Assembly: GCA_014898415.1 (NCBI GenBank)
Contig: RCTD01000034.1
Location: 1-64,000 of the forward strand
Length of the DNA stretch: 64,000 nt
Reading direction: 5' to 3'
Source: Stromatinia cepivora
Lineage: Eukaryota > Ascomycota > Leotiomycetes > Helotiales > Sclerotiniaceae
Translations under genes and position numbers: made by a program
Shown here: positions 12,000 to 23,300 of the stretch, piece after piece
Numbering within the stretch: the first letter of the stretch is position 1
Layout: every line of letters begins with the position of its first letter
Notes under the pieces: generated by a model
The model's input: only the letters and a program-made list of their open reading frames with translations
Database searches by the model: none
What the model was told of the DNA's origin: nothing

Positions 12000-12475
12000 T
12001 TTCAGAAATCTTCGATTTTATATTATTTCAATTCAGATCAAAGACTTTATATCGATATTGATATATCCAAGAATGATATCAAAGGTATAATCTATCATTC
12101 TAATATCGATCCTTCAATTCAAAAATCGATATAATTCATTATGTTTTTGTTTAAATTAATTATCATTACTGAAAAGAATTATTAATCGATAGAATTAGAA
12201 ATTATAAATTTATATTAGATAATTTCAAGAATCAGATATTTGATGGAATTATCCAAACTTCCAATCATTGTTTATATAAATCATTCAATTAATATCCAAA
12301 TAACAATTCAAACATTTATGAATATATTATCATTAATACAATTAAATCTATATTATTTGTATAGCTCCGAATATTTATTCAGATTTAGACTCGATATTCG
12401 ATATAAACTAGGAAAACTCAATATAATCCCTGATATATTGTCGAGATTATATATCATCAATATAATAGTTTAAAA
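12000..12475 (+). pseudogene. G1 RNase H domain
   Basis: Reads LYIDIDISKNDIKGIIYHS (first catalytic Asp region), EKNY at the usual place of the second acidic motif, and then the open stretch 12240-12473 with PIIVYINHSI (family: IVYTDH, catalytic Asp changed to Asn) and FRLDIRYKLGKLNIIPDILS, the typical end of gypsy RNase H ('Y.PGK.N..PDALSR'). It removes the RNA template during reverse transcription. One stop lies in the middle. The GKLN...DILSR hinge leads directly into the integrase. Confidence 0.88.
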
Positions 12476-12589
12476 ACAAATTGCAAATATAATTGAACAA
12501 GTATATAATATATATTCAGAATTAATATACCCTATTATAGTTTTATAAATCGAAAAAGTATAATTACAAAAACTTAAAATATTATATAT

Positions 12590-13870
12590 ATTGGATCCTA
12601 GGACAACAAAACTGATCGATAAAATCAAAGAAAATTCAAGTCTCGGAATTAATACTGTAGATTTGTTATTCGAATTTAAACAAGGTATACTCTATATTAA
12701 ACCAGATAATATATATATCAAAAGAAGATTAATAATATTTAAAGATATAAAGGATAAAATATTCGAATATATATATAATCAAATTGATCATTTGGACTAT
12801 AATTATATCTATAAAAGGATTTCTATCACTTTCTATATTTTTAATATTTCAAAAAAACTATAAATATATTTGTATTATTACTATTAATATAGAGTATCAT
12901 CGATATCAAAATATCAATTGTATAGATCTCTACAATTGATTCTAATACTATTATATATCTTTCATATTATCTCAATCGACTTTATTTTGGTATTATCAAA
13001 ATCTATATTAGATTTATTCGATTATATATTACTTATAATTGATAAACTATCAAAAGTAATTATAATCATCCTAGAAAAATCTATATGAAATATAGTATAA
13101 TAAAGAAATGTATTAATCTTATATCTGCTAAGAATTCTTTGGGGTATTCTGCAAATCATTATTTCGGATCGAAATAGGAAATTCATATTAGAAGTTTGAA
13201 AAGGAATAATGGATTTATTAAATATAAAACTATTATTCAATATTGTTTAATATTTATAGATTGATAATATAAATGAATATACAAATCAAATAATAGAGAT
13301 TACTTTAAGGTATTATTTATTGATAATGAATGATATATCTTTGTAATCAAGGACTTTATTATTTATAACTATAGTTCTATCGAATTCTATTTCATAAGAA
13401 ATAGGTGTAGTATTTATGATAGTGATATATAATATTAGGATCAAGAAACTAATAAATATTATTACAGATATATTAATGAACTTAACCTACAAGGATTCAT
13501 TAGAAAGATATCAGGATCCTATTATTTCAAATGATATATAAATGTATTCAATAAAGTCAGCGAATAATAGAAAATATAATCCAGTAAAAATTGAAGTGAT
13601 AGATATAATCAAGTTCGTAATTATATTTATAAAACAATATTATAATCGATAATATAAATTTATGTTTTTTAATACTAGAGATTATATATTATTGAGATTA
13701 CACCAGGATTATAATATATTAGGAATCGCAGAACGAAATATAAAGATCGAATAGTAATTCGTAGAACCCTTTAAAATGCTAAAAAGGGTTGGACATTTTG
13801 TATATAGAATCGAATTATTTGATGTAATAAAGGTTCATCTAATCATTAGTATTATATATCTCGAATCAGC
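12590..13870 (+). pseudogene. G1 integrase (broken)
   Basis: A 90-codon open stretch (12591-12863) covers the N-terminal zinc-binding region: YNQIDHLDYNYIYKRIS matches the known 'H..IGH.G..R....I' pattern with some His residues replaced. Next come FHIISIDFILVL with the first catalytic Asp (12920-13000) and ILQIIISDRNRKF with the second (13145-13180). The catalytic Glu region reads INEYTNQIIEI near 13280, where the family has 'G.TE..N'. The C-terminal part, FVEPFKMLKRVGHFVYRIEL, precedes the chromodomain. Several stops interrupt it, so it is inactive. Confidence 0.85.
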
Positions 13871-13934
13871 TTCAGATTCAATTCAAGATCTTTATCGATG
13901 TTTTTTTGTATAAAGAATCTTGCAGAATCCTGAG

Positions 13935-14097
13935 TTAATTCTTGAATATATTTTGTACAAATGGAAGCAATATAGAAGAGAAGAAGAAGTTTTAATAGAA
14001 TATTTAATCCGATTCAAAGGAAGAACAATGGAATAGAATAAATGGAAACTAGATAAACGGATTCCAATAGAAATCGTTAAAGTGTTTGAAGAATAGA
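13935..14097 (+). pseudogene. G1 chromodomain
   Basis: Reads EYILYKWKQYRREEEVLIEY, then LIRFKGRTMEstopNKWKLD and PIEIVKVFEE. The pattern follows the known chromodomain 'ILD.R..R.....LVKWKGY...E..WEP', with one stop at a former Trp or Gln position. It sits at the end of integrase and defines the element as chromovirus-like. The domain is nearly open, much less damaged than the gag region. Confidence 0.82.
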
Positions 14098-14209
14098 ATT
14101 ATAAATATATTTTAGCAGACAAATCCAAGAAAGGAGTAATCGGGAAGAGGTAGTTTTCGCTTTATTTTTTGCTATACTTTGGGGTAAAGCATTATTTATT
14201 AGTGGCATT

Positions 14210-14320
14210 TGTTATCAATTAATTATTAGTTTAGCTTACTAAACAGGAGATCTTACCTTAAGTAGGATTTACTCTATTGCTTCTATTCTTTATTCTTTTA
14301 TACAATACAACTTTGTACCA
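14210..14320 (+). repeat. 3' LTR of G1 (111 bp)
   Basis: Begins TGTTATCAATTAATTATTAG, ends ACTTTGTACCA and is followed by the TSD GAAAG. Differences from the 5' LTR are C/T and G/A. A purine-rich segment GGGAAGAGG lies about 60 bases upstream, but no clear polypurine tract abuts the LTR. Confidence 0.9.
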
Positions 14321-14325
14321 GAAAG

Positions 14326-15430
14326 CTTTGAAAAAATCGAATACAAAAGAAGATCCCAATATTTCTTTAAAGAATTAACAAATCGAATAAAGAGAATTAA
14401 TAAATCCAATATAGATAATGAATCAAGATATCGATCTCTAGAAATATAACTTAACTAAATCTACTCCTAGAATAATATATAATCATTGATTTCAGAAATC
14501 ACTCCCCTTTATTAAAAGAACTATTATTTGTTATAATCAATTGCCTATTATAGATTCAAATAGTAATTTAAAGGTAGATTTCGTTCTTGAATCTTATCGT
14601 ATAATTGAAAGGTTTTACTAATCCTATATTTATAATTGTCGAAGCAAAAATCATTCAATAAAAGAAAAAAAAGAGAAAAGGTTTCTTTATTTAATAACAA
14701 CGATTCATTCGATCCTTCGATATCAGATTTTTCGGATAATAAATCAAAAAAGAAAAAAAAGAAAAAAGATTATCGAAAATTACTGATTTTCTAGTTAAAA
14801 TAAGAAATAAAAGGAATTGTAAGGAAAAGAACAATTATTTATATATTCGATATATAAAATCGTTGATCGTTAAAAGATATAATTTCTATAATAAATACTT
14901 TGTTGATTCTTTCAAATCAAATAATCATTGGTATTGGAATTGTAGTATTTATTTATATACTCCTTTATCAGTTTTCTTCCATTCTCTAACAAATTATTAT
15001 ATCACTATTTATTAGCAAAATTCAAAAATAAATTCTTTATTCATTCTCTACCTTTATAATATATTGATCATTGATTGGATAATCCAAACAAAGATACAGA
15101 ATTGCAATAAAAATGAGATTAAAAATTAAAGAAAAAAAAGAAATTGTTCTTTCACCCCTACATCATCGTTCTCCCTCTTCTTATTGTATTACTTACCAAA
15201 ATCCTCGAAAAACTAAACGAAAGAAATACATTGTAATTTCGGAAAACGATACTAAAAATAAAAGAGAAAAAGTAATGAAAAAAAAGAAAAGAAAAAAGCA
15301 AATAATATATCTAAAGAAAAGGGAAAAAAAAGATAATCCTTTGATTCCTGTAATATCGATAATACCAATAACTTCAATTGCTCTAATTATTTCTCGTTCT
15401 TTAATTATTACAAATAATCCAAAAACTCTT
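14326..15430 (-). mobile_element. A: region between RNase H and 3' UTR
   Basis: Continues element A after G1. It aligns in reverse with 23000-24040 of element B. On the opposite (plus) strand, 15113-15487 is open for 124 codons with a Lys/Arg-rich half (KKKKRKKQIIYLKKREKK) and then a hydrophobic stretch of about 24 residues (PLIPVISIIPITSIALIIS), like a membrane segment. The same plus/minus relation is seen in B (22866-23114, minus). Whether this is a real antisense gene or a by-product is discussed in the findings. Confidence 0.7.
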
Positions 15431-15809
15431 TTATTTGAACTTCAAATTATTAAATTTAAAAAAAAACTTATCCTTTTTCGAAGATAAGAAAATGAAAAAT
15501 AGAGAAATGATCGGTTTTAATTGTTCTTTGTTTTCTGATAAATATAGAATATACAAATTGGAATATATTATAGAAAAGTATAATGATCTGGAATACCAAA
15601 TAGGACTTATTCTATCCATATCAAAAAGAAGAAATACAAACTCCAGATTATCGTTATTCAAATTCTATGATCCAGATTGTCATTATTCAAGCTTTATAAT
15701 CCTATTGCTTATATCTTGTAAATTAAGAAAGGATCAGAAGTATTCGAATTTTTGTTTTGTAAGATTTTTGATGAGTTTATCAATAATTATATTGATAATC
15801 GATAAATAA
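15113..15809 (+). pseudogene. Antisense open frames in the copia 3' region (copy A)
   Basis: Two overlapping plus-strand frames, 15113-15487 and 15435-15809, each 124 codons, lie antisense to element A. The first has a basic region followed by a possible transmembrane helix; the second contains YIIEKYNDLEYQIG and KYSNFCFVRFL. Both recur in the other copies: B at 22866-23114 and 22625-22912 on the minus strand, D at 6645-6867. They overlap the C-terminal end of RNase H on the sense strand. Function is unknown and I do not recognise a family. They may once have formed one antisense ORF, but overlap in different frames and low sequence complexity keep this uncertain. Confidence 0.35.
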
Positions 15810-16395
15810 ATTATATAAAAGTTCTCTTTTGAATATTCTTAATATAACTATATATTTTGGATATTGATATAATATAATTTCGTAATGATTTGTTTGTTCT
15901 CATCAATCATCAATCTAATCACTTGCTAATTATTGCAGAAGATTATTACAAACTCTTTCATTATTAGATCGATCTTTTTTAAGAAATATAAGATTACCAT
16001 AATTTCTTTTGATATATATTCAATTTCGAGAAGTTTTGCTTCGATAATCGAGATAATTATAATATCTTACTTAAACGCTTTCTATACAATTAAACCATCA
16101 AAAAGGGATATAATATACCCCTAAAATGATCAACAAATATTTGGATCATTTACAAAAGAAGTATCTAAAAAGATAAGAAATTATAGTATTTAATTATTAT
16201 TATATTGGATTACAAAATATCTTATATTCTATAAATATTATAAACAATGATTAATAGTTTTCATATAATCATTCAATAGATTGATCAAATAATAATTCAA
16301 TTGCAAAACAGTAAATAATATATCCGTTCTTATAATAATTACAATATATAATATTAAGCTTACTTTCTCTTGATATATTTTTATAATATATATAG
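15790..16395 (-). pseudogene. A: copia RNase H and end of RT
   Basis: Minus-strand reading gives GVYYIPF-like, LEIEYISKEIMVIL and the later CNN-Q and NEQIIT segments that align with the better preserved element B (GYIISLFDG, FLGIEYISKE, FCDNQ). This is the copia RNase H with the known pattern 'GY...L.G..I.WKS..Q' and 'STTEAEF'. The element is cut here at TATAG (16391-16395) by element B and continues at 24865. Plus-strand frame 15933-16124 is only its shadow. Confidence 0.8.
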
Positions 16396-16704
16396 TATCA
16401 CGGAAAGCCCTGTGATCCCCTGTATCTTATAAAGAATCAAAGCGTATGCTTTTCAATCAAAATGAAGGATCCATTAACCCTTATTAATCTACCAATTAAT
16501 AAAATGATCCTGATATTCTAATAAACAAAGATCTAGTCTAATTAAGATACATATTGATTAAATAATCATTTATTTGTTCTATATATACAGCTCTTGATTC
16601 ATATAATCAAAAGCAAATCATTCAATTCTTTTACTCTACCAATTATATGTACCACCTATTCCCCGATCCCTGAAAATACTTTGTAATCATATTATCCTAT
16701 GATA
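16396..16704 (+). repeat. 5' LTR of B
   Basis: Starts TATCACGGAAAGCCCTGTGA, ends ATTATCCTATGATA. Compared with the 3' LTR, differences are C/T or G/A (for example AAAGCCCTGTGATCC against AAAGCTTTATAATCC). Confidence 0.92.
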
Positions 16705-16722
16705 GTTATAAGCCCAATAACT
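16705..16722 (+). promoter_or_regulatory. Putative primer-binding site of B
   Basis: GTTATAAGCCCAATAAC follows the 5' LTR immediately. The same place in element A (complement of 31578-31595) reads ATTATAAATCTGATAG, differing by transitions. The position fits a tRNA primer site; I cannot name the tRNA after this much mutation. Confidence 0.5.
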
Positions 16723-16899
16723 TTTAAATCTATACAACTTTTTATCTAATGATTACTAAATACTTAAAGGATTATTCTTAAAAAAAATCATTCCTATCCT
16801 ATCTATAATTCAATATTTATATTAATTCAATTACCTTTATTCAATATAACAAAAGATCAAAACAATCTTCTTTTTACAATTCATATTTAATGATCGGAG

Positions 16900-18250
16900 T
16901 AGTATTTATACTTGAAAAATAAATATCAAGTTCAAGGAATCTAGGATTCAGTTAATTCAAAAAATGATCTGTTTATTTCTATATCAACAATATCTATTTC
17001 AAATTCTGATCTAACGAATAAACTTATTCATACTCAGATCGATTGGTTTTTAATCAAACCATTTATTTTATCTTTCATTATCAATCTTTAAGTTAAATAT
17101 AATCAAAAAAAATAAATTCAATATCAAAAGGAATTTTCGGAATATTTTATAGGGATCTAATTCAAGGAAGATATTAATAAAAATATAAAAATAAAAGATT
17201 CTGATAATAATATATCGGAATTTATTCCTAATAAATCTATTATTTCATTCCTAATTATCTTCTAAGAAATCTCTTCCGAATTTGTTTTTCTTCAATTAAA
17301 GTATTGATATTAATAATAAGAATATATATAGAATTATAAAGCTTTTCAAAATATTTATAAATAAATCGAATCATCAATTAATTAAATATACTTTATAGAA
17401 TTATCCATTCTTAATCAGGATATTATAGTTCTTTTATTCAAAATGATTATTAATATATTCAAAAAGAAACTTATATTTATGGTAATTATTATTAAGTTTG
17501 TAATATTACAAGAATACTAATCTATTCTAATACAAACCTTATTCAACAAAACCGATTTTATCAAATGATATAAGGATTGGATTATAATTTATATTAAAAT
17601 TCTTGTATACAAGATTATTGAAATACAGAATAAAATCGTTATTAATATTTTTCTACAAACTATTGATATCAGGATATTCTCAATCTAAACAAATATTATA
17701 ATTATATAGATCGAAATAAACAATCAATTCGGATTATTCAATTTTTTATTTAAATAATTCAGAAATGTTTTTGAAAGATTAATTTTTTAGAATTCTATTT
17801 TCTTAAAAACTAAAAAAGAAATATATTCTATATTTACCTTTTTTCAAAATGATAAAAAGTTTAAGAAAAATAAAAAGAATATCAATTTTGAAAATAATCA
17901 AGAAATCAAGAAGATCTGGGAATATCCTTATAGAATCGAATTTGAATAGAATAATGAAATTCATTATAATTATATTATTCACAATTACAAAATCATAAAG
18001 TTAATGTTTACCAGAAGAATCAATTTATTATTCAAAAAAGTATTCAATAAAAATAAACTATAAATAATTAAGGATCGAATAAGATTACATTTATAGAAGC
18101 AATTTCATCCTGATTGAATCAAAAGGAAATAAATGAAAAGTTCTATTGATTCTTCAGGACCTTCAATTAATACTGTTATTTTGGATATTCGATATAATTA
18201 ATCAAGGGTATACTTTATAATAATAAAAGTATATTATTTGTTCAATAGTA
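16900..18250 (+). pseudogene. B: copia gag region (eroded)
   Basis: This is the place for Gag, which forms the virus-like particle and binds RNA. Frequent stops in all frames; no zinc knuckle could be read. It is collinear with the minus-strand stretch of A at about 30100-31450 (for example the shared segment near 17280 and 31000). Called by position only. Confidence 0.5.
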
Positions 18251-18279
18251 TTTTATTTAATAATTGTAATACTATATAT

Positions 18280-18600
18280 ATTATGAATAATATATCTCTA
18301 TTAGATGATCATTGATATCAACCATCCGATCCCAATGATTTTGTAAAAGCAGATACTTTCAGTTTCCAAGTCTTAAAATGCAGGGTTTGTATTATTAAAG
18401 GGATTATTAAAAAAAAAGGTTACCCTAATAATAATCTAATCTTAAACGATATAGTATTCATCCCTGGTTTTTATATCAATATTATCTCGGAGATTCGATT
18501 GGAAAAAGCTAGCTTATAATTTTCAGAATATAATTGTACTTTTTGTAAAGGAAATCATATAAATAATATAATAATTGCTTAATGCATTTGTATTAAAAAT
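18280..18600 (+). pseudogene. B: protease end and GAG-pre-integrase domain
   Basis: Reads VKADTFSFQVLKCRVCI and then, from 18442, LNDIVFIPGFYINIISEIRL followed by EYNCTFCKG. This is the known copia junction pattern 'L.DVLYVPGF..NLIS..RL' of the protease C-terminus and GAG-pre-integrase domain. The catalytic Asp-Ser-Gly of the protease was not found upstream, where stops dominate. Expected role is polyprotein processing and the link to integrase. Same frame as the downstream domains. Confidence 0.8.
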
Positions 18601-18739
18601 CTTATATTTTTAGAATACAAATCACTTTTTATTTATTCAAGTATTTTTATATTTATTTTTATAAGTAATCTTTCTATAATATATTCAATAATAAATAAAA
18701 AAATAAATAAAATATTCTATTGTTCTTACAATTTATCTT

Positions 18740-19580
18740 TCTTAAAAGAAGATATAAATAAAATATAGTATAAATGTTCTGGATATTTGAAAAAAGAAGT
18801 TTTTGAATATTTAGTATTTATAATACAAAATATCAAAATAAAAGGTATTATTTGTTCCAATTATGCCGATTATATTTATATTTATATAAAATAAATTATT
18901 TTTTGTATTCCAAATGATTATTAATCACTTTAGTTTTTCTACAAAATCTAATAGGATCTTTTTGATTTCGATAAAGAGTATAATAATATATTATAGTTTT
19001 TATTGATTAAAGAAATATATTATAGCAAAATCTTTTTATATTTAATTTATTGCAAAATATATAATAAAGTATTTACAATTATCCAAAACTTTATAATCTG
19101 GGTTTATTATAAATATAATTTAACAATTGTAATAATCAAATAAAATAATAATATATTTATTATTAGAATTATAGAAACAATATTATTTAAGAAATAAATC
19201 AAGTAAGAAAGTATCGAATTCGAGTTATCCCTATCTCATATATATAAATTCAATAAAGGATTAGAATGTATAAAACAAAAAATAATTACAAAATAAATAA
19301 AAATATAGATCACAATAAATTTACTAGATAAATTATAAATGGAAGTAATATAAATTGTTATTTATTTATATAATATAAATCCTTTAAAAACTAAATTCTT
19401 TAAATTGTTTAATAAAGTATTCGATATATAATTCTATAATTATCTTTACAAAAATAATCCTTTGTTTATAGAGAAAATATTTAATGATTTTTATCCTAAT
19501 TGGAATAGAATCTATAAATATGGATACTGAGTTTATTCTTTGGATAAAAATAGAGAAACTAGAATTAATAGGAAATAATA
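18740..19580 (+). pseudogene. B: copia integrase
   Basis: Frame 1 reads KKEVFEYLVFIIQNIKIKGI (zinc-binding region of GAG-pre-integrase), DLFDFDKEYNN with the first catalytic Asp, FTIIQNFIIWVYYKYNLTI, then the second Asp region near 19150, and ELSLSHIYKFNKGLECIKQK at about 19222, where the family has 'SPSHT.E.NG.AER'. The catalytic Glu is present as L-E-C. Stops break it repeatedly. Downstream YLYNINPLKTKFFKLFNKV marks the conserved end of the core. Sense, order and frame agree with RT further on, so the assignment to Ty1/copia is firm. Confidence 0.85.
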
Positions 19581-19809
19581 CAAAACCAATTTTCGAATAT
19601 ATATTAAGTATTTAATGGATTATATCTCAAATATATTGATCTATTGTATATAGATATCCAAACTTGATAGAGTTATTATTATTCGAAATATAATATTCAA
19701 TAAGGAATTTATTTATTATATAGATTTTATTAATTGAATAATCGATATTTATATTACAAAAGAATTTAAATAATTTGTTAAAACTCTTGATTTATAAGAT
19801 TATATTGAA

Positions 19810-20058
19810 ATGGATAGGACAATCATTCAAAATAAGAATAATTATAAGAACTTCATTCATTTATTTATTTTTATGGATCAAAAAGCCTTTGATTTATTTA
19901 TCAAGTATATTTCAAATCTATTATTTACAAACAAACTGGTTTCGGGGATAAATATAGATTTAAAAGATGATGATAAAAATAAAAAAGTCGATTTAGGATT
20001 ATTCAATCTATTTAATCTTTTAGATAATAAAGATAAGGTATATAATAAAGATATATAA
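19810..20058 (+). pseudogene. B: open stretch of the linker between integrase and RT
   Basis: An 82-codon open stretch in the polyprotein frame, with HLFIFMDQKAFDLFIKYISN, followed by an acidic/basic low-complexity part (DLKDDDKNKKVDLG). The same protein segment is open in element A on the minus strand (28246-28494, 82 codons), which shows it is a true part of the polyprotein and not chance. No domain is known to me; copia polyproteins have a variable linker here. Confidence 0.65.
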
Positions 20059-20349
20059 ACATCAATCGATTCTTTTATTAAAGAAATTGAAAAAGCCGAT
20101 TTTTTTATTGAAAAGCAATTATATCTTATAGGTAAAAATATTGATATTGTTTAAAAAAATATTTATAATAATAATACAGATTCTAACTTTATCAAATATA
20201 TTAATATAAGGATTATAAAATATAAACCTATTGATTATATTATTAAAGTTCTTTATAATATATATAAAAATAACCCAAAGATTACTTTAATTGATCAATT
20301 TCAATATTCTAAAAAAAAGTATATATATTAAAATAATTAATCAAAATAT

Positions 20350-22000
20350 TCTATAAAGGAAATCCAATTATTACAAAGATTATTATACTCTATATATTCA
20401 TTTAATCGATTTATAAAAAATTCATAGATTTATAATCTCAAATAGATACTTAAAAGAATTTATATTATAAGAATTGAAATACCCAGGGCTTAAATCAATT
20501 CATTTAAATTTCAATTATATAATTATTATTCGGAATCACCTTTCTTCTAAGAATCATCTGGCTCTCATATTCCAGAACAACCAATATGTATACAAAGGTA
20601 ATTATATATACAGTAATACTATCAAAGGAGCAATCCCAATATTAGATCCTATATAGGAATTATTATATTTCAAAGGATAAATTCAATAAACTTACTTTAT
20701 TTAAACAATTTTCATTTTATATTCTGATTTGATCAATAAGGAATAAACGATATAAAGGAGTATTCTCAATTTGTAATAATTCATAATATAATCATCACTA
20801 AAATTGAAGCAAAACCATTACTATCTTTTATTTGATTTATAATCAATAGATTATAAATAACATTATTTCCTCGAATTCATATATTTGTAATTCTAAAATT
20901 ATTTCATTTTTATTATCAATTAGAAGATTTGTTAACTTTTGGTGCAGGAAGTAGTAGTATTGTTGACTGTATAGGTTGAACTAAGGATCTATAATTCTAG
21001 TAGGAGTAGAATTGAGGTTATCCCCAAATATGGTCTGTGCACCATTGTGGTCTCGTGACCTCAATTCTAATCCTATGATGGCCTCATTTCCAACAAGATT
21101 ATTAAATAGAATATTAATTCAAACAGAATTACGATCTTAAGATTAATAATTTTAAGGCAAAGAAAATCTAATATGAAATCGATTTTGGATCGAAATTTAC
21201 AAAATTGATCCCTCTTCAATAGATATTTACATATAAATATAATAATCAAAGTTTAATCATTTATTGTCATTTATATTTAATAATATAAGGAGATCTTTAA
21301 ACTAAAAATACTATTGAGATTATTTACATTATTATATTAGTAAACCGATTATTCTGAATTATAATAATAATTATTATTAAACACAATCTCGAAACAAAGT
21401 AATATAATATAATCAACATTTTCATTAATATTTTATATAATCCTTTCAATATTCCAATTGTATATTATCTATTTAATAAATATAAAATCCCAAATAAAAA
21501 TATTATAATTAATCAAACTTTATATAATCTATAAGATTCCCCAATTATATAGTTTAGGGATTTTATTCAAATGTTTAAGAAACTAGGATTAATATAATAC
21601 AAAAAGGAACTATATTTATATATTAATCTAGAATACATCATTATAATTTTTTTCTTTATAAATAATATTCAGATTATTTATTATAAAAAAAACAAATCAA
21701 TTGCTATAAAGATCATTAAGGGAATCAAAACTGTATATGAATTACAAGATCTGGAAAATATTAAATAGTTTCTAAGTATATATATATTTTATAATTGATC
21801 TAAAAAAAAGTTATAATTAATTCATAATATATACATTGAAAAGATTATTAAGAAATTCAAAACAATAAACGGGATAACAAATATACTACTCCCGATAATA
21901 ATATTTCGGAAAAATCAGGGTTAAGTTTCTATATATATTATAAAAATATATTAAAAGAAAATGGATTCAATATTATATATTATAATCATTATAAAAACGA
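20350..22000 (+). pseudogene. B: copia reverse transcriptase, split by a solo LTR
   Basis: Readable parts in frame 1 are FKKLGLI at 21574, NLEYIIIIFFFINNIQIIY near 21640 (the family's F-V-D-D box, with both Asp turned to Asn), KIIKGIKTVYELQDLENIK near 21710 and IHNIYIEKIIKKFKTINGIT near 21820. This matches the known copia RT end ('V.ELQDLGE...FLGI', 'Y.EKI...F'). The N-terminal part, 20350-20929, is poorly readable. The solo LTR plus TSD (171 bp) lies within it. Asn-Asn at the catalytic site means an inactive enzyme. Confidence 0.82.
20930..21095 (-). repeat. 166-bp solo LTR, GC-richer, with 5-bp TSD
   Basis: The related copies at about 27360 and 33360 (both reversed) run straight through this place, so the segment is an insertion. 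It is flanked by AGATT at 20925-20929 and 21096-21100. Read on the minus strand it begins TGTTGGAAATGAGGCCATC and ends AAAAGTTAACA, the TG...CA form typical of copia LTRs. Inside is an inverted repeat, AGAATTGAGGT and ACCTCAATTCT. Base composition is normal, so it either arrived after the host element was mutated or was never a RIP target. Confidence 0.9.
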
Positions 22001-22129
22001 ATATATTATTCATTGCTTCACAATTAAATTATTATTTGATCAACTTATTAAGTGATTATATAAAAACTATTGATTATTGTTTACAATATTTATAAAATAT
22101 AAGGTATTTCGCGATTCAATATAATGGTA

Positions 22130-22600
22130 ATCAAATACTACAATTTTTTGTTTTCTTAGACACTTTTTTTATGAATAATCCAGATATTCGTCGATTATTC
22201 TAAGGGTATATTATATCCCTTTTTGATGGTTTAATTATATAAAAAGTATTTAAGCAAAATATTATAATCATCTCGATTATCGAAATAGAATTTCTCGGAA
22301 TTGAATATATATCAAAAGAAACTATAATAATCTTATATTTCTTAAAAGAAATTGATTTAATAATAAAAGAATCTATAACGATCTTCTGTGATAATCAATA
22401 AACGATCAGATTAATAATTAATAAAAACAAACGAATCACTATAAAATTATATTATATAAATATCCAAAATATATAATTATATTAAGAATATTCAAAAAGG
22501 AACTTTTATATAATCTATCTATCGATTATTGATATAATTATTAATAGATTTATCAAAAACCTTATAAGACAAAAGTTCGAATATTTTCGATTTCTTTTCA
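22130..22600 (+). pseudogene. B: copia RNase H
   Basis: Frame 1 reads NPDIRRLFstopGYIISLFDG from 22177, then SRNstop/IEYISKE-like and IFCDNQ-stop-TIRLI near 22385, and RQKFEYFRFLFNLQ near 22570. These match the known copia RNase H motifs 'D..TRRS..GY...L.G', 'T..AE', 'D(N/C)Q...L' and the polyprotein end 'KF...R..L'. The domain removes RNA from the RNA:DNA hybrid. Gln and Trp codons read as stops. The reading ends near 22600, after which nothing on the plus strand is recognisable. Confidence 0.85.
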
Positions 22601-22604
22601 ACCT

Positions 22605-23300
22605 ACAAAATATAAGCAACAAAATTATAAAACTTGAATAATAACGATTATAAAGCTTAAATAATAATAATCTGAATCATAAAATTTGGATAATAATAAT
22701 CTAGAGTTTATAATTCTTTCCTTTAATATAAATAGAATAAATTCTATTTGATATCCCAAATTATTATATTTTTCTATAATATATTTCAATTTGTATACTT
22801 TATATCTATTAGAAAACAAAGAACAATCAAGATCGATTACTTCTTTGTTTTTTATTTTTCTATTCTTAAAGAAGAATAAACTTCTTTTTAAACTTAATAG
22901 CTTGAAATTCAAATAAAAGAATCTTTGGATTATCTATAACAATTAAAAAACAAAGAATAATTGAAGCAATCGGAATTATTAATACTATTAATATTATAAA
23001 AATCAAAGGATTATTTTTCCTTTCCTTTTTCTTTAGATATACTACCCATTCTTTTCTCCTTTTTTTCTTTATCATTCTTTCTCTTTCATCCTCATTATTA
23101 TTCTCCGAAATCATAATATATTTCTTTTATTTGGCCTTTCGAAGACTCCAATAAATAATATAACAAAAAGAAGGAGAACAACAATATAAAAACAAAAGAA
23201 CAATTTCTTTTTTCTTTTTGATCTTCAGTATTACCTTCATTATAATTCTGTATCTTTGTTTGGATTATATAATCAATGATTAATATATTATAAAGATAAA
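22605..23300 (-). pseudogene. Antisense open frames in the copia 3' region (copy B)
   Basis: Minus-strand frames 22866-23114 (82 codons; basic segment KKKRRKEWVVYLKKKERK, then hydrophobic NPLIFIILIVLIIPIAS) and 22625-22912 (95 codons; YIIEKYNNLGYQIEF). They correspond residue by residue to the frames at 15113-15487 and 15435-15809 in copy A. No family recognised. Between these and the 3' LTR, 23300-24540 is AT-rich with a 64-codon plus-strand frame at 23549-23743 and no recognised domain. Confidence 0.35.

Larger units (their letters stand above)
7703..14320 (+). mobile_element. G1: gypsy chromovirus-type element, 6618 bp
   Basis: Plus-strand Ty3/gypsy element bounded by two 111-bp LTRs (7703-7813 and 14210-14320) and the exact 5-bp TSD GAAAG (7698-7702, 14321-14325). 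LTR ends are TGTTACC and GTACCA. The internal order is gag, protease, reverse transcriptase, RNase H, integrase, chromodomain, all readable on the plus strand but split by stops. LTR differences seen by eye are C/T and G/A changes. It inserted in the 3' UTR of copia element A. Confidence 0.93.

Noticed and set aside
15933..16124. 63-codon plus-strand frame
   Set aside because: Exact antisense of the copia RNase H of element A.
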